The position numbers were made by a program, and so were the translations under genes. Below are positions 37,142 to 46,585 of a stretch of DNA of 64,000 bases, piece after piece (within the stretch, counting starts at the first letter, position 1; each line of letters begins with the position of its first letter). The notes under the pieces are model-generated. The model worked only from the letters and a program-made list of their open reading frames with translations, had not been told where the DNA came from and did not search any database. The DNA lies in the NCBI GenBank assembly GCA_029938085.1, contig JAPYOS010000009.1, positions 59,122-123,121 of the forward strand, read 5' to 3'. This DNA comes from Oceanospirillaceae bacterium. Its GTDB lineage: Bacteria; Pseudomonadota; Gammaproteobacteria; Pseudomonadales; Balneatricaceae.

Positions 37142-37567
37142 ATGCAACGAGCCGATTTTTATCAGCTCAAGTCCGACGATCCGGCCAGCCGCTATCCGCT
37201 GCTGTGCCGCTTGTTGGAAAAAGCCGTAGGCAGTGGCCAACAGGTATACATTCAGTGCCGCGACGATGCTGAAGCCAGCCACCTTGATGAGTATATATGG
37301 GCCTTTAAACCGGATTCATTTATTGCTCATATCTGCGCTGGCGATGCAGGCGTAGCGCCGGTGGTTCTCGGTCACCCGAACATCCCCGAAGACCAATACC
37401 CTAACGCGCGTGATATCTGCATAAACCTGAGCCAACAACTGGCTCCTACAGTGTTTGAACGTATCATTGAAGTGGTGATCCAAGACCCAGAAATGGTCCT
37501 CATTACTCGCCAGCACTACCGCAGCTATCAGCAGCAAGGCCGCAGCATGCAGTACCATAAGCTTTAA
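37142..37567 (+). CDS. holC: DNA polymerase III subunit chi
   Basis: Clamp-loader accessory subunit that links psi to single-strand-binding protein. The 141 residues show ADFYQL at the start, LLCRLLEKAVGSGQQVYIQC and DEYIWAFKPDSFIAH, the SSB-binding surface of the family. The ATG at 37142 is two bases after pepA; an upstream in-frame start would lie inside pepA. Its partner psi is encoded at 59675-60505. The end overlaps the convergent ureohydrolase gene by 4 nt, whereas in most relatives valS follows directly. Confidence 0.94.
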   Translation: MQRADFYQLKSDDPASRYPLLCRLLEKAVGSGQQVYIQCRDDAEASHLDEYIWAFKPDSFIAHICAGDAGVAPVVLGHPNIPEDQYPNARDICINLSQQLAPTVFERIIEVVIQDPEMVLITRQHYRSYQQQGRSMQYHKL

Positions 37568-38574
37568 CCCGCGCGTTGACGGTCGGCAATCAGGCTAATT
37601 ATTTCAAACATGATGGCAGTAGCTACCATTGAAGTAATATTGTTAGGGCTGTCTTTAGTGGGCATTAAACACACCACGTCACCACCAATGATGTTCATAC
37701 CTCGGGTGGCTTGCAGCAACTGCATCACTTGATCCATCATAAAACCCTGACATCCGGCCTCAATATTAGATACGCCAGGCGCGACGGTAGGGTCTAAGCA
37801 ATCCAAATCAAAGGTGATGTACACGGGCCGAGTACCTATACTCTGCTGAATGATATCAATACTTTGTTGCGCACCAATTTGATGGTACCGATCCATGGTA
37901 ATCACCTCGTAGCCATGCTCGTAACTCGGCTGCAACCAATCTAAGGTGCGGGCGTTACCTCGAATGCCCACCTGTACACTGTGGTGGGCGTCCACATTAC
38001 CTTGCTGCACCAAATACGAGGCCCAATGGGCGGCCGATTTTTTAGCCCCTAAAAAGTGTTTCATATTACTAAAGCAGTCGGTATGGGCGTCAAAATGCAA
38101 GATGCAAGCGGGTTCCCCTCCGGTGAGCTTCGATTGAGGACCGCCTAAGGCTTGTAAGATACCGCCCGTAACAGAGTGGTCGCCACCCACAGACACAGGC
38201 CTCGTTCCCGCTGCATCTATTTTGGCATAGTAGTCTGTAATGTGCTGGATCGACACTTCATTGTCGTTCATGTGCGTGAGCGGTACATCACCTAAGTCGT
38301 TAATACGGCAGGCTTGCCAAGGGTCTAGCTCAAAGTTCATATGCACACGACGGCCATTAGCCGATACATTGCGTACCGCTCTGGGCCCAAGATGCTGATC
38401 TCGTTCGGTGGTGCCGTTACCGCTGCTGTGGGGCACACCCACTAAAGCAATGTCGCAGTCACTAGGATTGGGGTTGTGGGGTGCACGAAACAAGGTCGCT
38501 ACGCCGTACCAATACAGGGCGTCCATAAAAGCGTTTTGGTTACGATCAAACTGGGGTTCTGTGGGCTGGCTCAT
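37564..38574 (-). CDS. Ureohydrolase (agmatinase/guanidinobutyrase family)
   Basis: Manganese enzyme that hydrolyses a guanidino compound to urea and an amine. The 336 residues show all metal motifs of the arginase/agmatinase fold: VGGDHSVTGG, HFDAHTDC and TFDLDCLDPTVAPGVSN. The length and the ERDQHLGPRAVRN start fit agmatinase or guanidinobutyrase more than arginase. Substrate specificity cannot be fixed from the sequence. It lies between holC and the cold-shock gene, with a terminator upstream, so it should have its own promoter. Confidence 0.9.
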   Translation of the reverse strand: MSQPTEPQFDRNQNAFMDALYWYGVATLFRAPHNPNPSDCDIALVGVPHSSGNGTTERDQHLGPRAVRNVSANGRRVHMNFELDPWQACRINDLGDVPLTHMNDNEVSIQHITDYYAKIDAAGTRPVSVGGDHSVTGGILQALGGPQSKLTGGEPACILHFDAHTDCFSNMKHFLGAKKSAAHWASYLVQQGNVDAHHSVQVGIRGNARTLDWLQPSYEHGYEVITMDRYHQIGAQQSIDIIQQSIGTRPVYITFDLDCLDPTVAPGVSNIEAGCQGFMMDQVMQLLQATRGMNIIGGDVVCLMPTKDSPNNITSMVATAIMFEIISLIADRQRAG

Positions 38575-38651
38575 GTTGGTTCTCTAATAACGCAGTCAAG
38601 AACCATGGTTTTACCTTATACCTGCTGGGTCGGTCAACTTTTCTACAGGCG

Positions 38652-38680
38652 AAAAAAAACGCCGCTAAAAGCGGCGTTTT
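38652..38680 (-). terminator. Rho-independent terminator after the cold-shock gene
   Basis: An 11-bp perfect stem (AAAACGCCGCT / AGCGGCGTTTT) with a three-base loop is followed on the minus strand by a U-run. It starts 24 nt after the cold-shock gene stop and insulates the ureohydrolase gene. Confidence 0.9.
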
Positions 38681-38703
38681 CTCAATGTTATTTTCTTAAC
38701 GAA

Positions 38704-38910
38704 TTAAGAAGGAACAACATTGTTGGCGCAAGGGCCTTTTTGGCCTTGGCCAACTTCGAATTCTACGGCTTGACCGTCGTTCAAAGTGGCGTAACCGCCG
38801 CCATTGCGGATTTCAGAATGGTGTACGAATAAATCCTTACCACCGTCTTCTGGAGTGATGAAACCGAAACCTTTATCGGCGTTAAACCACTTCACTGTAC
38901 CTTTGCTCAT
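38704..38910 (-). CDS. Cold-shock domain protein (CspA family)
   Basis: Single-strand nucleic-acid-binding OB-fold protein of 68 residues. RNP1 ([11 protein letters not shown]) and RNP2 (DLFVHHSEI) are intact, and the chain ends [13 protein letters not shown], typical of CspA-like RNA chaperones. The ATG at 38910 ([10 protein letters not shown]) is the family start; the longer open frame is leader sequence. It is monocistronic, with a structured leader upstream and a strong terminator downstream. Confidence 0.96.
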   Translation of the reverse strand: MSKGTVKWFNADKGFGFITPEDGGKDLFVHHSEIRNGGGYATLNDGQAVEFEVGQGQKGPCANNVVPS

Positions 38911-39060
38911 ATCTTTACTCTTTGCTACTAAATTAATTTGATAAACCGCCTTCATCTGCGCGGGTTCTCAAACAGATGACATCTGTTACTGCGCAAATTT
39001 ACGGTTTGGGTCTACACACATAACGGTCAAGCTAGTGCGGAGCACAGTCTAGCACCTTAA
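38911..39060 (-). promoter_or_regulatory. Leader region of the cold-shock gene with an internal palindrome
   Basis: The 216 nt between valS and the cold-shock gene contain no other gene. A palindrome AACAGATG-A-CATCTGTT lies at 38971-38987, and a further CAGATG copy is nearer the start codon. A possible -35/-10 pair (TTGGCT, 18 nt, TAGACT) on the minus strand would give a leader of over 100 nt, as in cspA-type genes. Regulation by cold is inferred. Confidence 0.4.
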
Positions 39061-39126
39061 ACCAAGGAAAGCCAATAAATACGCAGGCAACCTTGTGTTT
39101 AAGACCTCCACCTTAACCGCTGCGGC

Positions 39127-41979
39127 CTAAATCGCTTGGATTTTGGCCACTTGTTGCTGCAAGGTACTCGCAGCAGATTCGGCATCCCGCAACTTAGCAC
39201 GCTCTTTCTCAATAACTTGCGCAGGCGCTTTATCAACAAACTTAGCGTTACCTAACTTACCACCAAGGCGTTTGATTTCACCCTGCAACCGGCCTAGCTC
39301 TTTGTTTAAGCGCGCAAGCTCAGCATCTTTGTCGATGAGGCCCGCCATGGGCACCAATACTTCCAGCTCACCCACGAGTGCGGTCGCACTCAGCGGCGCC
39401 TCGGTATCTGCGTCTAATAAGGTGATGCTTTCTAGCTTGGTGAGCTTAATGAGGAACTGACTATTACTGCGTAAACGTTCCTGATCCGCAGCGCTGGCTT
39501 TGTTAAGCAGTACAGGAATAGGCTTACCTGGAGCAATGTTCATTTCACCACGAATGTTACGAATGCCGTCGATAATGCCGCGCACCCAATTCAAGTCTGC
39601 TTCGGCGGTTTCGTCACGCATACTGTCGTCTGGTACCGGGTAGGGCTGCAACATGATGCTGTCGCCCTCGGCGCCTGCTAAACCTTTCACACGCTGCCAA
39701 ATTTCTTCAGTAATGTACGGCATTAACGGATGCGCCAAGCGCAACACGGCTTCCAGCACCCGCACTAAGGTGCGACGAGTGCCCCGCAATTGCTCCGCAG
39801 TGGCATTGTCATCCCACAACACGGGCTTAGACAACTCCAAGTACCAATCGCAGTATTCGTTCCAAATAAAGTGGTACAAGGCTTCGGCCGCATGATCAAA
39901 ACGGTATAGCCCCATAGACTCGATCACTTTTTGCTCGGTTTGCTGCAAGCGTGAGCGAATCCAGCGATCGGCCAAACTTAATCCAACCTCACCACCGGCT
40001 TGGCCACAATCCTGCTCTTCGCAGTTCATCAGCACATAGTTGGTGGCATTCCAAATTTTATTACAGAAGTTACGATTACCTTCGATACGGCCCAAATCAA
40101 ACTTAATGTCGCGCCCTGTTGAGGCCAGCGAACATAATGTAAATCGCAAGGCGTCAGTGCCGTAAGAGGCAATGCCGTCTGGGAAATGCTTTAGGGTTTG
40201 CTTTTCGATTTTTTTGGCCAACTGCGGCTGCATCATGTTACCGGTGCGTTTCTCGAGTAGCGCGTCCAGCTCAATACCATCAATCAAGTCGAGTGGGTCA
40301 ATGACGTTACCTTTAGATTTGGACATCTTGTCGCCATCTTGGTCACGCACCAAGCCGTGAACATATACAGTTTTAAACGGCACTTGAGCTTCGCCAGTTT
40401 CGTCTTTAGTGAGGTGCATGGTCATCATGATCATGCGTGCCACCCAAAAGAAGATAATATCAAAGCCAGTCACCAACACATCGGTGGGGTGATATTTCTT
40501 TAAGGCTTCGGTGGCGTCTGGCCAGCCTAGGGTACCAAAGGTCCATAAACCAGAGGAGAACCAAGTGTCGAGCACGTCTTCATCTTGCTTCAGGTTAATA
40601 TCGCCAAGCTCGTGCTTATCACGCACTTCTTGCTCACTGCGTCCGACGTAGAAGTTGCCTTCGTCGTCGTACCAAGCAGGGATACGGTGGCCCCACCAAA
40701 GCTGACGCGAAATACACCAATCTTGAATGTCACGCATCCAAGAAAAATAAGTATTTTCCCACTGCTTGGGCACAAATTCGATACGCCCATCTTCTACCGC
40801 TTCAATAGCGGGCTCAGCCAATGGTTTAGTGCTCACAAACCACTGGTCTGTTAACAAGGGCTCGATAACCAGCCCAGAGCGATCACCACGAGGCACCTTT
40901 AAGCCATGATCTTCGATTTCTTCTAACAAACCGGCTGCATCTAGATCGGCCACCATTTGTTTACGGGCATCATAACGATCCAGGCCACAGTACGCGGCTG
41001 GCACAGTTTCATCATGTTCTTCAACCACCTTGCCAGCCGTGGTATATACGTCCGGCACCTGCACAATGGCAGCGTCGTGATCTAATACGTTAATCATACC
41101 TAAATCATGGCGCTGGCCCATGGCGTAGTCATTAAAGTCGTGGGCCGGGGTGATTTTTACACAACCCGTACCAAATTCCATATCAACGTAGTCGTCGGCA
41201 ATAATCGGAATTAAACGACCGACCAAGGGTAGCTCAATGAATTTTCCAATAAGATGCTGGTAACGCTCATCCTTAGGATGTACCGCCACGGCGGCATCAC
41301 CTAGCATGGTCTCTGGACGAGTGGTGGCGACCACTAAATGATCTTTACCATCGGCGGTCGTAGCACCTTCTGCTAGGGGGTAGCGCAAATGCCAAAGGTG
41401 ACCTTTTTCGTCGGTAGAAATAACCTCTAAGTCCGAAATAGCCGTGTGTAGTTTGGGGTCCCAGTTGACTAACCGTTTGCCGCGATAGATGAGGCCATCG
41501 TCATACAAACGTACAAAGGCTTCTTGCACCGCAGTATAAAAGCCGTCATCCATAGTGAAGCGTTCTCGGCTCCAATCAACACTGGCGCCCATACGACGAA
41601 GCTGGCGAGTAATGGTACCGCCTGATTCATTTTTCCAGTCCCATACTTTTTCCAGAAACTTATCACGACCTAGGTCATGACGGGTTTTGCCTTCTTCGGC
41701 TTGAACTTTACGCTCCACCAACATTTGGGTAGCAATACCGGCATGATCGGTACCGACCTGCCACAAGGTATCATGGCCTTGCATGCGCTTAAAACGAGTC
41801 AAGGTATCCATGATGGTATCTTGGAAAGCATGGCCCATATGCAAACTACCCGTGACGTTAGGCGGTGGGATAACAATACTGTACGGCGTGCCCTCACCGG
41901 AGGGGGCGAAGTAATTGTTATCTTCCCATTGCTGGTACCACTGTTGCTCAATGGCGTTGGGGTTGTATGTCTTTTCCAT
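39127..41979 (-). CDS. valS: Valyl-tRNA synthetase
   Basis: Class I synthetase charging tRNA-Val. The 950 residues carry the HIGH-type motif in [16 protein letters not shown] and KMSKS in [15 protein letters not shown]. The editing domain lies between ([17 protein letters not shown]), and a C-terminal coiled-coil arm ([19 protein letters not shown]) binds tRNA. In many gammaproteobacteria it follows holC directly; here two unrelated genes lie between. Confidence 0.98.
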   Translation of the reverse strand: MEKTYNPNAIEQQWYQQWEDNNYFAPSGEGTPYSIVIPPPNVTGSLHMGHAFQDTIMDTLTRFKRMQGHDTLWQVGTDHAGIATQMLVERKVQAEEGKTRHDLGRDKFLEKVWDWKNESGGTITRQLRRMGASVDWSRERFTMDDGFYTAVQEAFVRLYDDGLIYRGKRLVNWDPKLHTAISDLEVISTDEKGHLWHLRYPLAEGATTADGKDHLVVATTRPETMLGDAAVAVHPKDERYQHLIGKFIELPLVGRLIPIIADDYVDMEFGTGCVKITPAHDFNDYAMGQRHDLGMINVLDHDAAIVQVPDVYTTAGKVVEEHDETVPAAYCGLDRYDARKQMVADLDAAGLLEEIEDHGLKVPRGDRSGLVIEPLLTDQWFVSTKPLAEPAIEAVEDGRIEFVPKQWENTYFSWMRDIQDWCISRQLWWGHRIPAWYDDEGNFYVGRSEQEVRDKHELGDINLKQDEDVLDTWFSSGLWTFGTLGWPDATEALKKYHPTDVLVTGFDIIFFWVARMIMMTMHLTKDETGEAQVPFKTVYVHGLVRDQDGDKMSKSKGNVIDPLDLIDGIELDALLEKRTGNMMQPQLAKKIEKQTLKHFPDGIASYGTDALRFTLCSLASTGRDIKFDLGRIEGNRNFCNKIWNATNYVLMNCEEQDCGQAGGEVGLSLADRWIRSRLQQTEQKVIESMGLYRFDHAAEALYHFIWNEYCDWYLELSKPVLWDDNATAEQLRGTRRTLVRVLEAVLRLAHPLMPYITEEIWQRVKGLAGAEGDSIMLQPYPVPDDSMRDETAEADLNWVRGIIDGIRNIRGEMNIAPGKPIPVLLNKASAADQERLRSNSQFLIKLTKLESITLLDADTEAPLSATALVGELEVLVPMAGLIDKDAELARLNKELGRLQGEIKRLGGKLGNAKFVDKAPAQVIEKERAKLRDAESAASTLQQQVAKIQAI

Positions 41980-42039
41980 AATGTCGGTGTAGCGCTCTAA
42001 AAAAGGTGGGCTGAAAAAAGTACGTTAGCAAAAACCGTG

Positions 42040-42522
42040 TTAGTGATTACAACCAGGTCCGTGGATATGACCGGCAGACAATTCGTCGGCGCTGGCTTCA
42101 CGAATAGCCATCACTTCTACATCAAAATTGAGGGTTTCACCAGCCAGATCGTGGTTACCGTCAACGCTTACGTTGTCACCATCAACCGCGGTAATGGTGA
42201 CAACGTGGGGCTGGCCAGAATCACCCTCTGCGTTAAATTGCATGCCTACTTCTAGGGTGTCTATGCCGGCGAACATTTCACGATCTACTTGTTGCACCAT
42301 TTCTTCCATGTATTCGCCGTAGCCTTTGTGAGGTGGCACTTCTACTTGTAGCTTGTCACCCACTTCTTTGCCTTCTAGGGCTTCTTCTAGGCCTTGCACG
42401 ATGTTGTTTGCACCATGCAAATAGGGTAATGGTTCGCCTTCGCGTGAGGTGTCCACTAGCTCACCCGCACCATTAGTTAGGGTGTAATGGAAGCTAGCTA
42501 CGCTGTTTTCGGCAATTTTCAT
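42040..42522 (-). CDS. FKBP-type peptidyl-prolyl isomerase, SlyD-like
   Basis: A 160-residue cytoplasmic prolyl isomerase and chaperone. The FKBP core starts with VASFHYTLTNGAGELVDTS and contains PLPYLHGANNIVQGLEEAL. An inserted-flap (IF) domain follows (about 70-125: PPHKGYGEYMEEMVQQVDREMF), and then the strand NFDVEVMAIREA. The tail GHIHGPGCNH is a short His/Cys metal-binding end, much reduced compared with E. coli SlyD. The ATG at 42522 fits the family better than one four codons upstream. Confidence 0.92.
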   Translation of the reverse strand: MKIAENSVASFHYTLTNGAGELVDTSREGEPLPYLHGANNIVQGLEEALEGKEVGDKLQVEVPPHKGYGEYMEEMVQQVDREMFAGIDTLEVGMQFNAEGDSGQPHVVTITAVDGDNVSVDGNHDLAGETLNFDVEVMAIREASADELSAGHIHGPGCNH

Positions 42523-42603
42523 TTGATACTCCAAAATGCCCTAATAACAGTCTTGTTTAGGGCGTCAATAATTAAACTTAACTCATGCGCTTGAGCAACC
42601 TGC

Positions 42604-42609
42604 TATAAT
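42604..42609 (+). promoter_or_regulatory. Predicted -10 element of the acyltransferase gene
   Basis: A consensus TATAAT lies 32 nt upstream of the acyltransferase ATG. No convincing -35 is visible at the right distance. Confidence 0.4.
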
Positions 42610-42641
42610 ACCGCAAAAATCGCTTCTAGGCTCTAACTTCC

Positions 42642-43256
42642 ATGCATTTTACTATTCACGATACCCCGGGTGTTATCCACCTAATCAGGGGCTTATCTTG
42701 GCTGATTTTGAAATTCAGCGGCTGGAAAGTCATCAACGTTGCACCCGCCACCGGCAGTTATCTTATTATTGCGGCACCCCATACTTCAAACTGGGATTTT
42801 CCACTTGGAATTGCCATGGCCTTTCACCTGCATCTTCACGTCTATTTTATTGGCAAGCACACCTTATTCAAAGGACCTATGGGGCCCTTCATGCGCTGGT
42901 TAGGCGGTATTCCTTTAGACCGTAACGCCAGTCAAAATTTTGTCGACGCCTCAATACAAACGTTCAACACTCACCCGAATTTAGTTATGGCTATCGCGCC
43001 GGAAGGCACTCGCTCAAGTGTGCCGCGCTGGAAAACAGGTTTTTATCACATGGCTAAAGGCGCACAGATTCCCATAGGCTTAGCCTATTTTGACTTTTCC
43101 AAGAAGGTTGGTGGCATAGGAGAAATGCTCGAAACCACCGATGATATGGACGCAGACATGCAGGCCATTGCTGATTTTTACCGCAATAAGGTGGGCAAAA
43201 TACCGGCCAACTATAACCCCGACATTACCGGCGCAACACTTAACTCCAAGCCTTAG
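42642..43256 (+). CDS. Lysophospholipid/1-acylglycerol-3-phosphate acyltransferase-like protein
   Basis: PlsC-domain membrane acyltransferase of 204 residues. The HX4D catalytic motif is in APHTSNWDFPLG and the glycerol-phosphate motif in APEGTRSSVPRWKTGFY. The N-terminal part is hydrophobic. The short length and the TSNWDFPLG form resemble a widely distributed, poorly studied subgroup distinct from essential PlsC, so the exact acceptor is unknown. It is convergent with rlmG, overlapping by 4 nt. Confidence 0.87.
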   Translation: MHFTIHDTPGVIHLIRGLSWLILKFSGWKVINVAPATGSYLIIAAPHTSNWDFPLGIAMAFHLHLHVYFIGKHTLFKGPMGPFMRWLGGIPLDRNASQNFVDASIQTFNTHPNLVMAIAPEGTRSSVPRWKTGFYHMAKGAQIPIGLAYFDFSKKVGGIGEMLETTDDMDADMQAIADFYRNKVGKIPANYNPDITGATLNSKP

Positions 43257-44422
43257 AGCCTTGCCTTTAACACCACGAACTTCGGGTGTGAACCGATCTG
43301 CTGCACCCGCTTAAACCAGCGTTTTAGTTTAGCGTGGTAACCCAAGTGACGGTTGCCCACTACCCATAGTTCGCCGTCTGCGACAAGCACTTGTGCGGCT
43401 TGAGCAAACATACGCATAGCAATTTGATCGCCTACCACGCGCTCTTGGTGAAAGGGTGGGTTACACAAGATCAAATCGGCCGACTGTGGGCCCATATCGG
43501 TGAGGCAATCGTTGGTTATAAAACGGCACTGCGGACCAACGCCATTGGCCAATGCGTTGCTGGTAGCTGAGGCCACCGCCATAAAGGATTCATCCACGCC
43601 GACCACTTGGCTTTGAGGCCATTTTTTAGCGGCCATGATAGCCTGCACGCCATTACCACAGCCCAAGTCAATAATATGTTGATAACTGCCGTCGGGGAAA
43701 TTCTCCAGCAACACCTGCGCACCGGGGTCTAGTCGTGTGGAGCTAAACACACCGCTGTAGTGATCTAGGGTTAGGCCTAAGCCCTCCACCGACCAGCGCT
43801 GCGTTTGTGCAGGCGGGCTCTCGCCGCCACCAACCTCACCCTTTTCCGCCAATACTAAACGCGCCTTCTTCCGTGCCAAACTAGTCGTTAGCGGGCCCAA
43901 CAAAGATTCCAACAACTGAAACAGGGGCGTGTCTAAGTGCTTTACCATCACCGGCATGATGATGGTTGTACCCGCAGCCAGCTGTGGCAATAGACGAGCC
44001 ACCTGATCTTTTAATAATCGATGGCTTTTTGGCAATTTCAACACCACCAAATCGAACGCACCTTGAGGCGTTTCATGAGCCGGCACAAAATCGGCTAATG
44101 GCAGATCATTATGTTGCGCATTGTACGCCAACGCTTGCAGGGCGATATGCGAATCGCTCCACAAAGTCGGCACACCACCTGTGAGCGTCTTCACCGCCTC
44201 TGTTAGGCCACAGGTGACGGCGGCAAAAGGTTCGTTCACCAGTAGCACTCGGCTATGGGGCTGTAACAGTTTCTGCTCATGGATATAATCCAAGGCCAGT
44301 AAATCGCCTTGATCAAATGCCAGCAACGTTTGTCTGGGGTCTAGCGGCAGCCGACAAATATTGAGTTCACCAAAGTGGCTCACCATGTCTAAGGATGGAG
44401 ATGGAATTGAGTTTTTAGACAT
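43253..44422 (-). CDS. rlmG: 23S rRNA (guanine-1835-N2)-methyltransferase
   Basis: SAM-dependent methyltransferase modifying G1835 of 23S rRNA. The 389 residues form two Rossmann-like halves, as in RlmG and RsmC. The first is degenerate; the second holds DLGCGNGVQAIMA (SAM loop) and the catalytic NPPFHQE. LLGPLTTSLARKKARLV and NRHLGYHAKLKRWF match E. coli RlmG closely, which favours it over RsmC. It lies 5 nt downstream of pdxH. Confidence 0.92.
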   Translation of the reverse strand: MSKNSIPSPSLDMVSHFGELNICRLPLDPRQTLLAFDQGDLLALDYIHEQKLLQPHSRVLLVNEPFAAVTCGLTEAVKTLTGGVPTLWSDSHIALQALAYNAQHNDLPLADFVPAHETPQGAFDLVVLKLPKSHRLLKDQVARLLPQLAAGTTIIMPVMVKHLDTPLFQLLESLLGPLTTSLARKKARLVLAEKGEVGGGESPPAQTQRWSVEGLGLTLDHYSGVFSSTRLDPGAQVLLENFPDGSYQHIIDLGCGNGVQAIMAAKKWPQSQVVGVDESFMAVASATSNALANGVGPQCRFITNDCLTDMGPQSADLILCNPPFHQERVVGDQIAMRMFAQAAQVLVADGELWVVGNRHLGYHAKLKRWFKRVQQIGSHPKFVVLKARL

Positions 44423-44427
44423 AATAA

Positions 44428-45072
44428 TTAGGGTGCCAAACGATCAATAGCCCAACCATCAGCGCCGTACTGATACCGAAAACGATCATGCAAACGGCTA
44501 GGGCGCCCCTGCCAAAACTCAAAATGAGTGGGCTGCAAACAATAACCTACCCAAGGTTTAGGACGCTCGACTTGCGTTGCTAGGGTTTGTTGGTCGAGAG
44601 AATGCACGTTGGTTTGCAGTTCTGCTGAGCCGCTAACCACTTGGCTTTGCGCAGTGGCCGCTGCACTTAACTGGCTTGCCCTTGGGCGGCTCTGGAAGTA
44701 TGCATCGGCGGTCGCGTCTGGCAGCATCACCACCTTACCCGAAATACGCACTTGCCGCTCCAGAGGCTGCCAATAAAACAACACTGATGCCTGTGGATTG
44801 CTGGCCAAGTCCTGGCCTTTATGACTGCGACTATCGGTGTACCAAACCAAACCCTGTGCATCATAGCTTTTCATCAGCACAATGCGGGCACTGGGCATGC
44901 CACAAGCCGACACGGTTGCCAACGACATCGAGGTGGCATCCAAAGGGCATGCGTTGGTCGCCTGCGCTAACCAAGTGCCAAATTGCTGCCATGGGTCCAG
45001 AGCGAGGTCTTGCCTACGCAGCCCTTCGGCTTCGTATTCGCGTCGATAATCGTTATAGTCTTGTGATGGCAT
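44428..45072 (-). CDS. pdxH: Pyridoxamine 5'-phosphate oxidase
   Basis: FMN-dependent oxidase making pyridoxal 5'-phosphate from PNP or PMP. The 214 residues are the usual length and include the N-terminal DYRREYEAEGLRR, RIVLMKSYDAQGLVWYT, SHKGQDLASNPQASVLFYW and the C-terminal FEFWQGRPSRLHDRFRY FMN/PLP-binding signature. It is followed closely by rlmG. 247 nt separate it from the divergent efflux genes; that gap holds no gene I can see. Confidence 0.97.
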   Translation of the reverse strand: MPSQDYNDYRREYEAEGLRRQDLALDPWQQFGTWLAQATNACPLDATSMSLATVSACGMPSARIVLMKSYDAQGLVWYTDSRSHKGQDLASNPQASVLFYWQPLERQVRISGKVVMLPDATADAYFQSRPRASQLSAAATAQSQVVSGSAELQTNVHSLDQQTLATQVERPKPWVGYCLQPTHFEFWQGRPSRLHDRFRYQYGADGWAIDRLAP

Positions 45073-45319
45073 TGATGTCGCCCAGTTACTTACATTAGTG
45101 GATCATTAGCCCCATTATAAGCTGCCACAGCTCAACCGCATACTGCTGTATGTCATCTACCCTTCAGACACATGACCTGAGTGAGTAAAAAAGCGTAAAG
45201 ACCTCAACTACCGCACAGTCACAAATATCAAATCAGCAAGCATTAATGTACTATTTAGCCCTAGTTTTTATCAGTCTCGAAAGCCGTTGTGCTTTTTCTG
45301 CTTACACAAGGTCATTTAC

Positions 45320-46570
45320 ATGAGTGCCAAATCCATCCTTTCTCGTCTAATTTTTAAGGTGGCCCTGCCCATCGCTATTGTTGCTGGCGCTATCGCTGGT
45401 TTCATATACCTTAAAGAGTCCAAACCAGAAGTGCCGGCCAAACCGATTGCCGAGCAAGTATGGGGGGTTTCCAGCCATGTCATCCAACTTCAAGACCTAG
45501 CCCCTCAAATCACCCTTTATGGTGCCGTAGAGGCTAGCGAGACAGTTCAGCTTAGCGCTACAGTCAACGCGTTCGTTAACCAAGTGAGTGTTAGCCTCGG
45601 AGACCGAGTAAGCAAAGGGCAAACCATCGCACAGCTAGACGATCGGGAATTACGTCTGACCCTGGCTCAACGTGAAGCTAGCCTAGCCGACATTGAGGCG
45701 CGCATTAACAGCGAGATTAATCGCAATAAAACCGATCAAAAAGCGTTAAAAGTTGAGCAACAATTACAAGCCATCAATGAAAAAAACTTGCGCCGCCAGC
45801 AACAACTTGTCGACCAAAACGTGGCCCCAGCATCACGCTTAGAAGACGCCACTCGCGCCGTTCAACAACAGCAATTGTCATTACTCAACCGTGAAAACAC
45901 CATCGCCGACCACCCTAATCGTTTGGCTCAACTTAAAGCCGCTGCCACTCAAAGTAACGTACAACTCGAGTTCGCACATCTCGACCTGCAACGCACTCGC
46001 ATCCTTGCACCGTTTGAAGGTCGGGTATTGAGTGTAGATACCGCAGCGGGCAACCGTGTACGTAACGGCGACCGCGTGATTAAACTGTATAACACTCAAA
46101 GTTTAGAAGTTCGCAGCCAGATTCCGGCTCGCTATTTACCGATGATGCAAACTACCGCCTCAGGCGCAGGCCTGACCGCCAGCATTATCCACGCAGGCCG
46201 AACCTATCCATTGGAGTTGGATCGTTTGTCGGCTGAAGCATCAACCAGTCAAGGCGGTATTGATGCATTCTTCACCCTTAAGCAAGGCCAAAACATTGAA
46301 GTCGGCCGCAATTTGCAAGTACAGGTTGAGCTACCTATGGAAACCAATGTGGCTGCCCTACCTGATCTAGCCATTTATGGCCAAAACCGTGTTTACCGGA
46401 TTGTTGATCAACGTTTGCAAGCTGTGAGCATTGACCGTGTTGGTGCTTGGACCAGCCCCACGGGCGAACGCTTAACCTTGGTGCGCAGCGCTCAGTTACA
46501 GAGCGGCGACCAGGTGTTAAGCACCCAGCTACCCAACGCCGTTAGCGGCTTATTAGTTGAAACCCGATAG
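45320..46570 (+). CDS. RND efflux periplasmic adaptor subunit (HlyD/MFP family)
   Basis: Membrane fusion protein linking the RND pump to an outer-membrane channel. The 416 residues start with an N-terminal membrane anchor (about residues 10-32) and a beta-barrel/lipoyl part (VQLSATVNAFVNQVSVSLGDRVSKGQ). A helical hairpin coiled coil (about 110-210, rich in Gln) follows, then the second lipoyl half with RILAPFEGRVLSV. The ATG at 45320 was chosen over an in-frame start 11 codons upstream because AAGG lies just before it. The pump gene starts 15 nt downstream. Confidence 0.92.
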   Translation: MSAKSILSRLIFKVALPIAIVAGAIAGFIYLKESKPEVPAKPIAEQVWGVSSHVIQLQDLAPQITLYGAVEASETVQLSATVNAFVNQVSVSLGDRVSKGQTIAQLDDRELRLTLAQREASLADIEARINSEINRNKTDQKALKVEQQLQAINEKNLRRQQQLVDQNVAPASRLEDATRAVQQQQLSLLNRENTIADHPNRLAQLKAAATQSNVQLEFAHLDLQRTRILAPFEGRVLSVDTAAGNRVRNGDRVIKLYNTQSLEVRSQIPARYLPMMQTTASGAGLTASIIHAGRTYPLELDRLSAEASTSQGGIDAFFTLKQGQNIEVGRNLQVQVELPMETNVAALPDLAIYGQNRVYRIVDQRLQAVSIDRVGAWTSPTGERLTLVRSAQLQSGDQVLSTQLPNAVSGLLVETR

Positions 46571-46585
46571 GCGGAGAATAGCACT

